Notes: generated by a model not told the origin, from the letters alone. Positions 39,352 through 49,419 are shown, numbered from the stretch's first letter. The stretch is 54,776 nt of DNA from Oxalobacteraceae bacterium (GCA_027490465.1 JAIXXZ010000059.1:1-54776); one strand, 5' to 3'. Program-made: numbers and translations.

Positions 39352-39469
39352 GCGCCGATTTGATGAATCAAGTCAAAACCAGCTTGCGGGCGCCGGGGAG
39401 AAAGTCCCAGCACAAATACTGCTAAAGCGGAACGCGCACCCGGCTTCGCTTTGCAGGCCGGGTTTTTTT
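39352..39469 (+). ncRNA. Structured leader RNA (possible riboswitch or sRNA) before metH
   Basis: Several stems pack within 118 nt. GCGCC (39352-39356) pairs with GGCGC (39389-39393), enclosing a 7-bp hairpin with a TGAA tetraloop (39357-39374). GGGG/TCCC (39395-39408) and AGCA/TGCT (39409-39423) follow, then an intrinsic terminator. This looks like an attenuating leader of metH or a free sRNA. I tested it by eye against SAH, cobalamin and SAM-type consensus and found no match. Confidence 0.5.
39438..39469 (+). terminator. Intrinsic terminator inside the metH leader
   Basis: ACCCGGC pairs with GCCGGGT around a 12-nt loop, followed by seven T (39463-39469). It lies 81 bp upstream of metH, so any transcript from the upstream promoter must pass it to reach metH. 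Confidence 0.85.
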
Positions 39470-39549
39470 ATGTGCGCATCAAGAACCTGTGTCGTGATCT
39501 TTAACGAGACAGGCTCTGAAAACATACTGTATTCACACAACCGTACTCG

Positions 39550-42500
39550 ATGAAACGCGACGCCATTTCCTCTACCGAAGCCCAGCTGCGATCACTGCTG
39601 GCACAGCGAATTCTGATTCTCGATGGTGCGATGGGCACCATGATTCAGCGTTACAAGCTGAGCGAGGAAGATTATCGCGGCACGCGCTTTGCCGATTTCT
39701 CGGTGCCGGGTAAAGAGGTTTTCGTCAAAGGCAACAATGAATTGCTAACGCTGACCCAGCCGCAGATCATTCAGGAAATTCACGAGCAGTATCTGGCGGC
39801 GGGCGCCGATCTGATCGAGACCAACACCTTTGGCTCGACCAGCATCGCCCAGGACGATTACCACATGGCGCATCTCGTCTACGAGATGAATGTGCAGGCT
39901 GCGCGAATTGCGCGTGCCGCTTGCGACAAATACGCCACACCTGACAAGCCGCGTTTCGTTGCCGGTGCATTGGGGCCCACGCCAAAAACGGCATCGATCT
40001 CGCCGGACGTGAATGATCCTGGTGCGCGCAATGTGAATTTCGATCAGCTCGTCACGGCGTATCTCGAGCAGACCCGTGCGCTGGTGGAAGGCGGCGCTGA
40101 CGTGCTGCTGGTCGAAACCGTATTCGACACCCTCAATTGCAAGGCAGCCCTGTTCGCCATCGATCAGTTCTTTGAAGAGAGCGGACAGCGTTTACCCATC
40201 ATGATTTCAGGGACGGTCACCGACGCATCGGGTCGCGTGCTGTCCGGGCAGACTGTCACGGCGTTCTGGAATTCAGTAAGGCATGCCAAGCCGCTCACCA
40301 TCGGATTGAATTGCGCGCTCGGTGCGGCCCTCATGCGCCCCTATGCAGAAGAGTTGTCGAAAATCGCCGAGACTTTTGTCTGCATTTATCCCAACGCCGG
40401 TCTGCCCAATCCCATGTCAGACACGGGCTTCGACGAGACACCTGATGTCACTTCTTCGCTGCTGAAAGATTTTGCCGACAGCGGTTTTGTGAATATCGCT
40501 GGCGGCTGCTGCGGCACGACGCCCGAGCATATTCAGGCGATTGCCGAGACGGTAAAAACGATTGCCCCACGCAAGATTCCTACGCACCTGCATCAGATGC
40601 GGCTCTCGGGTCTTGAGCCCTATGTGATTGACGAGGACTCGCTGTTCGTGAATGTAGGCGAGCGCACCAATGTCACTGGCTCGAAAGCCTTCGCGCGCAT
40701 GATCCTCAATGAGCAATACGAGGAGGCGCTCGCAGTCGCACGCCAGCAAGTAGAAAACGGCGCGCAAATCATTGATGTGAACATGGATGAGGCGATGCTC
40801 GATTCAGTCGCCGCTATGTCGCGCTTTTTGAATCTGATCGCGGCCGAGCCCGATATTGCGCGTGTGCCCATCATGATCGATTCATCAAAATGGTCCGTGA
40901 TCGAGGCCGGTCTGAAGTGCGTGCAAGGCAAAGCCATCGTCAATTCCATCTCGATGAAAGAAGGCGAGGCCGAATTCCTGCGTCAAGCCACGCTTTGCCG
41001 GCGCTATGGCGCCGCCGTGATCGTGATGGCGTTTGACGAGCAGGGGCAGGCCGATACCTTTGCGCGCAAGCGGGAAATCTGCGAACGCGCCTATCGGCTG
41101 CTAGTCGACCAGATTGATTTCCCGCCCGAGGACATCATCTTTGATCCGAATATCTTTGCGATTGCGACCGGCATCGAAGAGCACAACAATTATGCTGTCG
41201 ACTTTATCGACGCCACGCGCTGGATACGCGAGAACCTGCCGCATGCCAAAGTCAGCGGTGGCGTATCCAATGTGAGCTTTTCTTTCCGCGGTAATGATCC
41301 TGCACGCGAAGCCATTCACACCGTCTTTTTGTATCACGCGATTCGCGCTGGCATGACCATGGGTATCGTCAACGCCGGCATGATTGGGGTGTACGACGAT
41401 CTGGCGCCTGAGTTGCGCGAGTGCGCGGAAGACGTGGTGCTCAATCGCCGCCCGGATGCGACCGAGCGCATGATCGAACTGGCCGCGACCCTGAAGGCCG
41501 ACGGCAAAAAAGAAGAACAGAATCTCGTCTGGCGTGATGCCCCAGTTGAAAAGCGGCTCTCGCATGCGCTCATTCATGGCATCACGCAGTGGATTGTTGA
41601 AGATACTGAAGAGGCGCGTGCGCAAGTCGCCAGCAGCGGTGGCCGTCCGATTCATGTGATCGAAGGCCCGCTGATGGATGGCATGAATATCGTGGGCGAC
41701 CTTTTCGGGCAGGGCAAAATGTTTTTGCCTCAGGTGGTCAAGTCAGCGCGCGTGATGAAGCAGGCCGTCGCGCATCTGGTACCTTATATCGAGGAAGAAA
41801 AGCTGGCAGAAGAACGGCGTACCGGCGTTGCGGCCAAGCCCAAGGGCAAGATCGTGATCGCTACCGTCAAGGGCGATGTGCATGACATCGGCAAGAACAT
41901 TGTTTCTGTCGTCCTGCAATGCAATAACTTCGAAGTCGTGAATATGGGTGTGATGGTGCCCTGCTCCGAGATTCTGGCCAAAGCCAAGGCAGAGAATGCC
42001 GACATCATCGGCTTGTCTGGACTGATTACGCCCTCGCTGGAAGAAATGGCACACGTTGCGAAAGAAATGCAGCGTGACCCGCATTTCCGCATGCTGAAGA
42101 TCCCGCTGCTGATCGGTGGCGCCACCACCAGCCGTGCACACACGGCGGTCAAGATTGCGCCGAACTATGAAGGCCCGGTGGTCTACGTGCCGGATGCGTC
42201 CCGATCAGTCTCTGTGGCGCAGTCTCTGCTGACGCCTGAGTCGCGCGATAAATATGTGGACGAGCTGGCGACGGACTACGAGCGCATACGCGTTCAGCAC
42301 GCCGGTAAAAAAGCTTTGCCCATGCTGACGCTCGAAGCGGCGCGCAAAAACAAGATGCACGTATCGTTTGATGGCAAACATGCGCCGCACAAGCCGCGCT
42401 TCGTGGGCAGACGTCATTTCCGCAATGTCGATCTGGCCGCACTGGCCAATTACATTGATTGGGGTCCGTTTTTCCAGACCTGGGATCTGGCTGGCCCCTT

Positions 42501-43305
42501 TCCGGCGATCCTGACCGATCCGGTCGTGGGCGAATCTGCGACGAATGTCTATCGCGAAGCACAGGCCATGCTGAAGAAAATCATCGATGGCCGATGGCTG
42601 ACGGCCAATGGCGTGATGGCGATTTTGCCAGCCAACAGCGTCAATGATGATGACATCGAAATCTATACCGACGAGACTTGCAGCGAAATCGCCTTTACTT
42701 ACTACGGATTGCGGCAGCAGACGGAAAAGCCGGTGATTGACGGCGTGGCCCGACCCAATCAATGTCTGGCCGACTTTATTGCCCCCAAGGCCTCGGGTGT
42801 TACGGACTACATTGGTTTATTCGCCGTGACCTCAGGCATCGGCATCGAAAAGCACGAGAAGCGTTTTGAAGACGCCAATGATGATTATTCATCCATCATG
42901 CTCAAGGCATTGGCGGATCGCTTTGCCGAAGCCTTTGCCGAGTATTTGCATGAGCGGGTTCGCAAAGAGTTATGGGCCTATGCGAGCGATGAGCATCTCG
43001 ATACCGGCGCGCTGATTGCCGAGGCTTATCAGGGCATACGGCCAGCGCCTGGTTATCCCGCCTGTCCCGAGCACACCGTGAAGGCGGATATGTTCCGCAT
43101 TCTCGAAGCCGAAGACATTGGCATGAGTCTGACAGAATCTTTTGCCATGTTCCCCGGCGCAGCGGTCTCAGGTTTTTATTTCGCGCATCCGGAGTCCAAG
43201 TACTTCACGGTCGGCAAAATCGGTGAAGATCAGTTGCGCGACATGGCGCAAAGACGGAAGGTATCTGTCGAGCAGCTGCAGAGCTGGCTGGCGCCGAATC
43301 TCTGA
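39550..43305 (+). CDS. metH: Cobalamin-dependent methionine synthase
   Basis: This 1251-residue enzyme transfers the methyl group of methyltetrahydrofolate to homocysteine via methylcobalamin. Modules in order: homocysteine domain with the zinc stretch [11 protein letters not shown] (about 317-327); pterin domain with [14 protein letters not shown] (about 366-379); cobalamin domain with DVHDIGKN, whose His is the cobalt ligand; and the AdoMet reactivation domain with [12 protein letters not shown]. All are intact and the length is typical. It stands alone after a structured leader. Confidence 0.98.
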   Translation: MKRDAISSTEAQLRSLLAQRILILDGAMGTMIQRYKLSEEDYRGTRFADFSVPGKEVFVKGNNELLTLTQPQIIQEIHEQYLAAGADLIETNTFGSTSIAQDDYHMAHLVYEMNVQAARIARAACDKYATPDKPRFVAGALGPTPKTASISPDVNDPGARNVNFDQLVTAYLEQTRALVEGGADVLLVETVFDTLNCKAALFAIDQFFEESGQRLPIMISGTVTDASGRVLSGQTVTAFWNSVRHAKPLTIGLNCALGAALMRPYAEELSKIAETFVCIYPNAGLPNPMSDTGFDETPDVTSSLLKDFADSGFVNIAGGCCGTTPEHIQAIAETVKTIAPRKIPTHLHQMRLSGLEPYVIDEDSLFVNVGERTNVTGSKAFARMILNEQYEEALAVARQQVENGAQIIDVNMDEAMLDSVAAMSRFLNLIAAEPDIARVPIMIDSSKWSVIEAGLKCVQGKAIVNSISMKEGEAEFLRQATLCRRYGAAVIVMAFDEQGQADTFARKREICERAYRLLVDQIDFPPEDIIFDPNIFAIATGIEEHNNYAVDFIDATRWIRENLPHAKVSGGVSNVSFSFRGNDPAREAIHTVFLYHAIRAGMTMGIVNAGMIGVYDDLAPELRECAEDVVLNRRPDATERMIELAATLKADGKKEEQNLVWRDAPVEKRLSHALIHGITQWIVEDTEEARAQVASSGGRPIHVIEGPLMDGMNIVGDLFGQGKMFLPQVVKSARVMKQAVAHLVPYIEEEKLAEERRTGVAAKPKGKIVIATVKGDVHDIGKNIVSVVLQCNNFEVVNMGVMVPCSEILAKAKAENADIIGLSGLITPSLEEMAHVAKEMQRDPHFRMLKIPLLIGGATTSRAHTAVKIAPNYEGPVVYVPDASRSVSVAQSLLTPESRDKYVDELATDYERIRVQHAGKKALPMLTLEAARKNKMHVSFDGKHAPHKPRFVGRRHFRNVDLAALANYIDWGPFFQTWDLAGPFPAILTDPVVGESATNVYREAQAMLKKIIDGRWLTANGVMAILPANSVNDDDIEIYTDETCSEIAFTYYGLRQQTEKPVIDGVARPNQCLADFIAPKASGVTDYIGLFAVTSGIGIEKHEKRFEDANDDYSSIMLKALADRFAEAFAEYLHERVRKELWAYASDEHLDTGALIAEAYQGIRPAPGYPACPEHTVKADMFRILEAEDIGMSLTESFAMFPGAAVSGFYFAHPESKYFTVGKIGEDQLRDMAQRRKVSVEQLQSWLAPNL

Positions 43306-43365
43306 TCTGCTGCGTGAAGCCCGCGGTGCCTTTTAGATTGAATTCAGGCGTGCTTCGACGTTCTT

Positions 43366-43412
43366 AGTGTCTGTTTGAAAATTGTCGCGTAGTAGATTTT
43401 CAAACAGACACT
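43366..43412. repeat. Perfect 17-bp inverted repeat between metH and the YafJ-like gene
   Basis: AGTGTCTGTTTGAAAAT (43366-43382) is exactly repeated in inverse orientation at 43396-43412 around a 13-bp loop. Further pairing continues for a few bases outside. It lies between convergent genes. No GC-rich stem or T-run is present, so it is not a standard intrinsic terminator; it may be a miniature palindromic element. Confidence 0.65.
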
Positions 43413-43428
43413 TAGACGACTGCGTCTT

Positions 43429-44202
43429 TCATGCGGGGGGCAGAGGCGCGCCATCCACAAAAACTTTGAGCTCATTGGCGTTAAATGCTTGCCAGGTTTC
43501 GTTGGTGGTCAGTGGCTCCGTGACGATGAGCGCGACGCGATCGTTGGGTGTCGTTACCTCTGAAAAATCCACTGACAAATCCTGATCCGATAATCTGGCC
43601 TGCGTAAAAGGATATTGCCTGACAAGGTAGTGCAAGCGCGTTGAACAGTGCGCAAACAGCGCAGAGCCATCCGAGAGCATCATATTGAATACCCCATGGC
43701 TTGCGATCTCCTGCGTGAGTTCGCTGATGGCCGCACGCAGCAGCGACATCGTCGGCAAACTGTCGCCGAAGCGCTCATGCAGCGATTGCAGGAGATAACA
43801 AAACGCCTGTTCGCTATCGGTGGTCCCTACCGGGCGGAAAGTACCCGTCAAATTCGGCGAGAAATTTTTCAGGTCGCCGTTATGTGCAAACACCCAGTAA
43901 CGGCCCCACAGCTCGCGAATGAAGGGATGGCAATTCTCCAGAGCGACATGGCCCTGAGTAGCTTTACGGATGTGCGAGATGACGTTTTTTGATTTGATCG
44001 GATAGCGCTTGATCAATTCGGCCACGGGCGAGGCAATCGCCGACTCATGATCAACAAACAACCGCACGCCCGCACCTTCAAAGAAAGCAATTCCCCAGCC
44101 ATCTTTATGTTCATCGGTGTGGCCGCCGCGCGTTGCAAACCCGGTAAAGCTGAACACAATGTCGGTCGGCACATTGCAATTCATGCCCAGTAGCTGACAC
44201 AT
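43429..44202 (-). CDS. Class II glutamine amidotransferase (YafJ-type)
   Basis: The 257-residue protein begins MCQLLGMNCNVPTD; Cys2 becomes the N-terminal nucleophile after Met removal. Ntn-hydrolase stretches GGHTDEHKDGWGIAFF, HIRKATQGHVALENCHPF and FAHNGDL are present. Such single-domain proteins hydrolyse glutamine or related amides; the acceptor is unknown. It is last in the minus-strand group with the TrmB-like gene. Confidence 0.9.
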   Translation of the reverse strand: MCQLLGMNCNVPTDIVFSFTGFATRGGHTDEHKDGWGIAFFEGAGVRLFVDHESAIASPVAELIKRYPIKSKNVISHIRKATQGHVALENCHPFIRELWGRYWVFAHNGDLKNFSPNLTGTFRPVGTTDSEQAFCYLLQSLHERFGDSLPTMSLLRAAISELTQEIASHGVFNMMLSDGSALFAHCSTRLHYLVRQYPFTQARLSDQDLSVDFSEVTTPNDRVALIVTEPLTTNETWQAFNANELKVFVDGAPLPPA

Positions 44203-44241
44203 GGGAGTAACAAGAAATAGTGAGTGGTGCGAACAACGGTA

Positions 44242-44952
44242 TCACGAATTCATCAAAGCCTCTGCCAGCCCGGGGCTGGGCGGCAGTTCAGTACCGCATC
44301 GCCAGAGTGTATGACCCGAGCTCGCATATTTCGCTTCAAAGGGGGTGAGAGCTTCCGCGGGTGCGCTGTCATGCATCTCGGTGTGCACAGCAATGCCACT
44401 CAGTTGATGCAGCGATGACGCGAATTCATCGATGTAGGTTTTCCAGTTGCTGCGGCATTCGATACGACCACCCAGCGCCACCAGCACTGGGAAAATCGCA
44501 TGGCCATGCCATCGTCTTCCCAGCTGCGATTTCTTGGGCCAGGGATTGGGATACAAGAGATAGTGCTGTTGCGGATAGATGCGCTCGGCGAGCATCAGCC
44601 GCCAATAATCCACCAGATCGGCGCGCACCGTGACGAAATTATTTGGTAGATCTGCAGCCCATCGTATATCGCGGCTCAGTCGGTCTGCCGACTGATCGAC
44701 GCCAATGACGAAACTGTCGGGGAAGGCCTGCGCGAGCTTGCGGGTCGACAGACCAACGCCACAACCGGCGTCCAGTATCAGTGGCACGTCGCCGTGCGCT
44801 TTCCAGGCAGCGATGCTATTGGCGAAAGCTTCAAGATTGACCGCAGAAACAGGCTTGCGGAAAGCCGTCGCTGCGTGTTTTGCGACGACGGCCTGCAGCT
44901 GTTCATGCACGCCGGATTGATTGCTTTGAACCGGTCGTGAATTGGCGTACAT
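44242..44952 (-). CDS. TrmB-like SAM-dependent methyltransferase
   Basis: The 236-residue protein has the AdoMet-binding stretch LILDAGCGVGLSTRKLA and the TrmB-like LLYPNPWPKKSQLGRRWHGH. TrmB makes m7G46 in tRNA. The N-terminal part is unusual in length and composition for canonical TrmB, so this may be a paralogue with another substrate. Confidence 0.8.
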   Translation of the reverse strand: MYANSRPVQSNQSGVHEQLQAVVAKHAATAFRKPVSAVNLEAFANSIAAWKAHGDVPLILDAGCGVGLSTRKLAQAFPDSFVIGVDQSADRLSRDIRWAADLPNNFVTVRADLVDYWRLMLAERIYPQQHYLLYPNPWPKKSQLGRRWHGHAIFPVLVALGGRIECRSNWKTYIDEFASSLHQLSGIAVHTEMHDSAPAEALTPFEAKYASSGHTLWRCGTELPPSPGLAEALMNS

Positions 44953-45006
44953 GCGATTAGAGAATACAGCCCGATCTGCAGAGGTCAGGCTGGCGCAAAT
45001 GTGCGC

Positions 45007-45264
45007 CTAATGAAGCACGACCGGTTGTCCCATCAGGGAACCATAGCCGCCGAGGAATTCATCTATCTCCTCAATGCTGGGTTCGCTTGCGATCAGCTCG
45101 CGTACATGCTGACGGAAGGCCTCGGCCAGTGGCCCCGCGATGAAAGTTTCGCGCCGGGCAGGCTTGTCCAGTATTTCATAGCCACCAAAACGCATGGTTT
45201 CCATACCGGCTTCTGCACCGAACTCAACGACGCTATAGTGTTCGCTGTTGTAGATCAGGTTCAT
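45007..45264 (-). CDS. DUF3567 family small protein
   Basis: The 85-residue protein starts MNLIYNSEHYSVVEFG with AAGGAG a few bases upstream. It matches DUF3567, a short betaproteobacterial family without known function. It lies downstream of the CobW-like gene and may belong to the NtrY operon; the gap is about 125 bp. Confidence 0.82.
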   Translation of the reverse strand: MNLIYNSEHYSVVEFGAEAGMETMRFGGYEILDKPARRETFIAGPLAEAFRQHVRELIASEPSIEEIDEFLGGYGSLMGQPVVLH

Positions 45265-45389
45265 GGGTGCTCCTTGATTTGATACACCGAAGATCAATTT
45301 TCCTGTCCTTCCAGATGGCGCTGCGAAGCGATTTTTCAATAGCAGCCTGTCGCAAATCTCGTACCCGCTGCGGGCAATGACGGGCAGCA

Positions 45390-45752
45390 TCACTGACTGC
45401 AGTCGATTTCGGTGCCCAATGACAGCCTTTGCTGATATTGATCTTCTTGCAAAAATTCACGAATGGCTGGCAGGTGCGATGCATCTGCGATACCAAGGTA
45501 GATAGTCTGTGGCGCCTGTCGCAGCATGCGATTCAGCGTGACTCGTACGGTCAGATTACCATGGCAGCAAGGACAGCCCGGTGCAATCCGCTGCAATTGC
45601 AGCTGGCTCGTCGCGGCCAGTGCTTCCAGCACGCCGGTGCCATCGGGCAGGCCTTCCATGATCACACTGGCACCGGTGTTCGGGGCAACGGAAGCGATGG
45701 CCTTTTCCCTGTCGTTCGGACTGCCACCGTAGACCAGCGTCATCCGTGTCAT
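45390..45752 (-). CDS. CobW/G3E-GTPase-like fragment protein
   Basis: This 120-residue protein contains the metal-type motif GCPCC followed by LTVRVTLNRMLRQ and a TIYLGIADASHLPAIREFL stretch that resemble the CXCC and switch regions of CobW/COG0523 GTPases. Its N-terminus VYGGSPNDREKAI sits where a P-loop (GxxGxGKT) belongs, but the Gly-Lys-Thr is missing. So it is probably not a working GTPase. Its start overlaps the stop of the response regulator (ATGA). Confidence 0.5.
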   Translation of the reverse strand: MTRMTLVYGGSPNDREKAIASVAPNTGASVIMEGLPDGTGVLEALAATSQLQLQRIAPGCPCCHGNLTVRVTLNRMLRQAPQTIYLGIADASHLPAIREFLQEDQYQQRLSLGTEIDCSQ

Positions 45753-46471
45753 TCGCTGGCTTTTTTAGGGCCCTTGCTTGACTCGACACCGAGCTGCTTG
45801 AGCTTGCGGTAAAGGTGCGTACGCTCGAGGCCTGTGCGTTCGGCGACTCGGGTCATGCTGCCGCCCTCGCGCACCAGATGATGCTCGAAATACGCGCGTT
45901 CAAAGGCATCACGAGCTTCTCGCAGAGGCAATTCAAAAGAAACCCGGAATTCATTTTCTGCCGAACCAAATGCGCTGGCTTGCAAGGCACCATTGAAATT
46001 TTTGCCGTTGCCATTGAGCGCGTGCGCGACTGGCGTCAGTTCGGTTTTTTCCTGCAGCCCCATACCGCGCATGCTTTGTGAAATCAGACTGCCACGGGCA
46101 TGATCTGATCCACGCGAGAGACCTTGTTGCACGGTTTTGAGAAGTTTTTGCAGCGAGATGGGTTTTTCCAGGAAGTTCATCGCGCCGATGCGCGTGGCCT
46201 CGACGGCCGTATCAATCGTGGCGTGACCGGACATCATGATGACGGGCATGGTCAGCAGGCCATCGCGTTGCCATTCTTTGAGCAGGGTCACGCCATCGGT
46301 ATCGGGCATCCAGATATCCAGCAGCACCAGATCGGGCGCACCCGAGAGGCGGATTTCCCGTGCGTGATTGGCATCCTCGGCCGTCGTGACCACATGTCCT
46401 TCATCGCCCAGAATCTCGGAGAGGAGCTCCCGGATACCCATTTCATCGTCAACCACCAAAATATTTGCCAT
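45749..46471 (-). CDS. REC-Fis response regulator without AAA+ domain
   Basis: This 240-residue regulator has an N-terminal receiver (phosphoacceptor Asp in LVLLDIWMPD, about 52) with MMSGHATIDTAV and EKPIS. A linker (about 125-185) follows, then a C-terminal Fis-type helix-turn-helix (about 190-230, SMTRVAERTGLERTHLYRKL). The sigma54-interacting AAA+ domain of NtrX/NtrC is absent, so it cannot activate sigma54 promoters the classical way. It follows the ntrY-like kinase on the same strand. Confidence 0.88.
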   Translation of the reverse strand: MANILVVDDEMGIRELLSEILGDEGHVVTTAEDANHAREIRLSGAPDLVLLDIWMPDTDGVTLLKEWQRDGLLTMPVIMMSGHATIDTAVEATRIGAMNFLEKPISLQKLLKTVQQGLSRGSDHARGSLISQSMRGMGLQEKTELTPVAHALNGNGKNFNGALQASAFGSAENEFRVSFELPLREARDAFERAYFEHHLVREGGSMTRVAERTGLERTHLYRKLKQLGVESSKGPKKASE

Positions 46472-46548
46472 CTGCCTGCCTTTTCATATCGATGCAAGGG
46501 AGTCGTCGCACAGAAATTGTATTTTTTGCAATTAACAATGTCAAACAG

Positions 46549-48807
46549 TTAAACATTCGGTCCTGCAAGTTTCCGGAGCAAGATCAGAACTTTGGCGCCC
46601 GGCCCGTCTTTGCGGTTTTGCAGTTCAATCGTTCCACCATGCTCTTCGATAATTTTCTTAACCACCGGTAATCCGAGCCCGGTCCCACGGCGCTTCGAGG
46701 TGGCGTAGGGCTCAAACGCCCGGGCCAACATGCGCGGATCGAAACCCGAGCCGTTGTCGGCGACGGTCAGGCGAACGGCGGTGCGGGTGCTGCCTTCCGC
46801 TTCGGCGTAGCGCACGCTCTCTGTGGTGACGTCGATGCGCACACTGCGTGGGCTGTTGTTACTTTCCGATGTCGCGTCTTGGGCGTTTTGCAGTAGGTTG
46901 TGTACCACTTGTCGCAATTGAGTTGCATCCCCAAGGATGCGGGGCAGATCATCGGATAGATGCGCTTGTATGGAACGAAGGTCCTTGCCGTCGGGATACA
47001 GCTCAAGGATCTCTTCAATCAGTGCATTGAGATCCAGCGGCTGTAACTGGGGTGGTGGCGTCTTCGCATAATCCCGAAAATTGTCCACCATTTGTTGCAT
47101 GGCCAACACTTGATTAACGATGGTATTAGTACCGCGTTCAAGCAATGCGCCGTCGTTCGTATCCAGTTTGGGCTGCAACTTCATCATCAAGCGTTCAGCG
47201 GACAACTGTATTGGGGTCAGTGGATTCTTAATTTCATGGGCCAGGCGACGTGCTACCTCTGCCCACGCGATCGAGCGTTGTCCCGAAATCAGGTCAGAGA
47301 TATCGTCGAACACCACCACATACCCCGAGCCCGACCCAACCGGCAGCCGACCACCGCGCGCCAGCAGCGTGATATCGCCGTCGCCATCTTCGCCCATCAT
47401 GCGTCGTGGTATCTCGATCTGCTGTTGCCAGTACTGACCCACAGGATCGACGTTCTCGCCTGCTGCTTGGGCATTCTGATTGGAGAACGCATCCACAATC
47501 GGCTGGCTGAAGGCGGCGACGCTGTCGATGGATGCAAAGATGTGGCCCTGGAACACCGCCAGATCCTGATGCAAAATGCGGCTAGCCGACGCATTGAAGG
47601 TAACGAGTCTGAGCTGCTCATCAAGCACCATCACGCCTGCAGACATGTTGGCCAGCACGGACTCAAGATAGGCCTTGGCGTCTTCCAGTGCCTGCCGGTT
47701 ACGTTCAACGGCAGCGCGGGCGTCCGCCAGCTGCATCGTCATCGTATTAAAAGATTGTGTGAGCGTACCCAGCTCGTCCGAGGTCGCCACAATCGGACGC
47801 GGCGAGAGATTGCCCTCTGCCACAGCCTTCGTGCCTTCGGCCAGAAGCAACAGCGGCTCCGCAAGATCGGTGGCGAGCAGGAAGGCGCTGACCATGGCGG
47901 CGAATACAGCGAGCAGCAAAACCAGCGTGAGTGTGATCAGATAAAAGCGGCGAAGCCCCTCTCTGGCGAGCGCACTTTCCTGGTAACCGCTATAGGCATC
48001 GCGAAGCGCTCCCGCATTTGCTGCCAATTGTTCCGGCACGGGTTGCAGGACTTGCAGATAGCGCATCCCGCTGCCCAGTGACTGAAGCGAACCGTCACCC
48101 AGGATGGCCACCACAACGCGCAATCTGAAATCACCTGCTGCAGTTGGCCCTGTGCCGTATTCTCCTTCGATGATGCCGAAACCATCAAAGGTCTTTGCGC
48201 GAGCGATGATGGCTTGCGTTGGCAACTCTGGTGCCAGTCGGGTAAGCTTTCCACCTGCTGTTGCGATCAGACGCCCATTTTCCGAGACCACCAGCACATC
48301 TTGCAATTGCTCGCGTTCGGCAATTTTCGCCAGTTGCGAGACCATTGCAGCATCGGATACATCAGTCAGCTCAGAAGCCACTCGACGCGAACGAGATCGC
48401 AGGTCAGAGAGCGAAGCTTCGAGCGCACCACGACTGAGTTTCAGGCCGGACTCCAGCGCTGATTCCACTTCCACGTTGAACCAGGATTCGATGGAGCGAG
48501 AGACGAACTGCACCGATACCATGTAAATGATGATGCCGGGCACAATGCCCATGACCGTAAAGAGCAGCACCAGTCGGGTCATGAGCTTGGACCCGAAGCG
48601 GCCGCGACGATATCGGCTGTATAGCCGGGCGAGAAGGAAGGACACCAGCACGAACAGGGACGCGCCTACTGCAAGATTCGCACCGAAAATCCAGGAATAA
48701 TAGTCTTCAAAGAGCCGCGCATTCTCGCTTGAGGCCGCCAGCAGGAACAGCAGCACGCCTACTGTCAGCGCCGCGGCGAACAGCAGGTAGCGAAGTGCGC
48801 GCTTCAC
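46549..48807 (-). CDS. ntrY: NtrY-type sensor histidine kinase
   Basis: The 752-residue membrane kinase has four hydrophobic segments (about 7-26, 38-60, 77-100 and 288-312), a large periplasmic-type region between the last two, HAMP (about 315-365), a PAS region (about 385-500), a phosphoacceptor His524 in RRLAHEIKNPLTPIQ, and an ATPase domain with NLLQNAQDA, DNGSGFDPRM and GTGLGLPVVKKI. This is the NtrY architecture. GTG start overlaps the DUF4390 stop (GTGA). The partner regulator follows 77 bp downstream. Confidence 0.9.
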   Translation of the reverse strand: MKRALRYLLFAAALTVGVLLFLLAASSENARLFEDYYSWIFGANLAVGASLFVLVSFLLARLYSRYRRGRFGSKLMTRLVLLFTVMGIVPGIIIYMVSVQFVSRSIESWFNVEVESALESGLKLSRGALEASLSDLRSRSRRVASELTDVSDAAMVSQLAKIAEREQLQDVLVVSENGRLIATAGGKLTRLAPELPTQAIIARAKTFDGFGIIEGEYGTGPTAAGDFRLRVVVAILGDGSLQSLGSGMRYLQVLQPVPEQLAANAGALRDAYSGYQESALAREGLRRFYLITLTLVLLLAVFAAMVSAFLLATDLAEPLLLLAEGTKAVAEGNLSPRPIVATSDELGTLTQSFNTMTMQLADARAAVERNRQALEDAKAYLESVLANMSAGVMVLDEQLRLVTFNASASRILHQDLAVFQGHIFASIDSVAAFSQPIVDAFSNQNAQAAGENVDPVGQYWQQQIEIPRRMMGEDGDGDITLLARGGRLPVGSGSGYVVVFDDISDLISGQRSIAWAEVARRLAHEIKNPLTPIQLSAERLMMKLQPKLDTNDGALLERGTNTIVNQVLAMQQMVDNFRDYAKTPPPQLQPLDLNALIEEILELYPDGKDLRSIQAHLSDDLPRILGDATQLRQVVHNLLQNAQDATSESNNSPRSVRIDVTTESVRYAEAEGSTRTAVRLTVADNGSGFDPRMLARAFEPYATSKRRGTGLGLPVVKKIIEEHGGTIELQNRKDGPGAKVLILLRKLAGPNV

Positions 48808-49373
48808 TTGCCCTCAGCCTTGTAGTTGAAGTTCGACCAACCCGAGGACAGTCGCCATTCCGTATTGCTCATCGCACTGACCTGAATGGGCTTGGGAAGC
48901 TGGGCGACGTCCAGGCCGAACTGAACCGATACTGTGTAGACACCATCGCGTGCGAGCGCATTGCTGTCACCAATCACCCAGCGACCGGGTCGGCGCAACA
49001 GAGCGAGCATGTCATCCATGCGCGAGAAATTGCGGTGCAGATTGCCATCAATGGAGACGCGATAACGCTCTGTCAGCAAATTGTAGGAAAGCCTGAACGT
49101 GCGGGTTGATTTGATGGCTACCTCATCAAACCAGTACCAGCGTGGCCGCGACACCTGAACCTGCAAAGTGAAATAGAGAGGCACGCCGCGCATCAGCGCT
49201 TCTTCGAGCGTACGTGAAAGTTCAACCGAAAAGCTGGACGCAAGGCGATAGCCCTCATCGCTCGCCTCGATGTTGGCGTCAATCAGCTCAATGCCCTCAC
49301 TCGCCAGCGCTGTCGGTGGGGACAACAAAACCAGCGAGGCCAGCAAAAAGCTTATGAAAAGTCGATGAATCAC
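48804..49373 (-). CDS. DUF4390 domain exported protein
   Basis: The 189-residue protein starts VIHRLFISFLLASL at GTG 49373 with a signal peptide (about 1-26, ending ALA). The rest matches DUF4390, including RWYWFDEVAIKSTRTFRLSYN. The family regularly precedes NtrY-type kinases in betaproteobacteria; no function is established. Its stop overlaps the ntrY start. Confidence 0.85.
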   Translation of the reverse strand: MIHRLFISFLLASLVLLSPPTALASEGIELIDANIEASDEGYRLASSFSVELSRTLEEALMRGVPLYFTLQVQVSRPRWYWFDEVAIKSTRTFRLSYNLLTERYRVSIDGNLHRNFSRMDDMLALLRRPGRWVIGDSNALARDGVYTVSVQFGLDVAQLPKPIQVSAMSNTEWRLSSGWSNFNYKAEGK

Positions 49374-49419
49374 ACAGGCAGGCGGAGCGATGCCCCACGG
49401 AAAATTTGGTGAGATGGTA

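Noticed and set aside
39352-39469. Known riboswitch class (SAH, cobalamin, SAM-I, SAM-II)
   Set aside because: The conserved core sequences of those classes are not visible; kept only as an unidentified structured leader.
47092-48081. Plus-strand frame of 329 codons opposite ntrY
   Set aside because: Antisense shadow; high His/Arg/Gln content and no motif.
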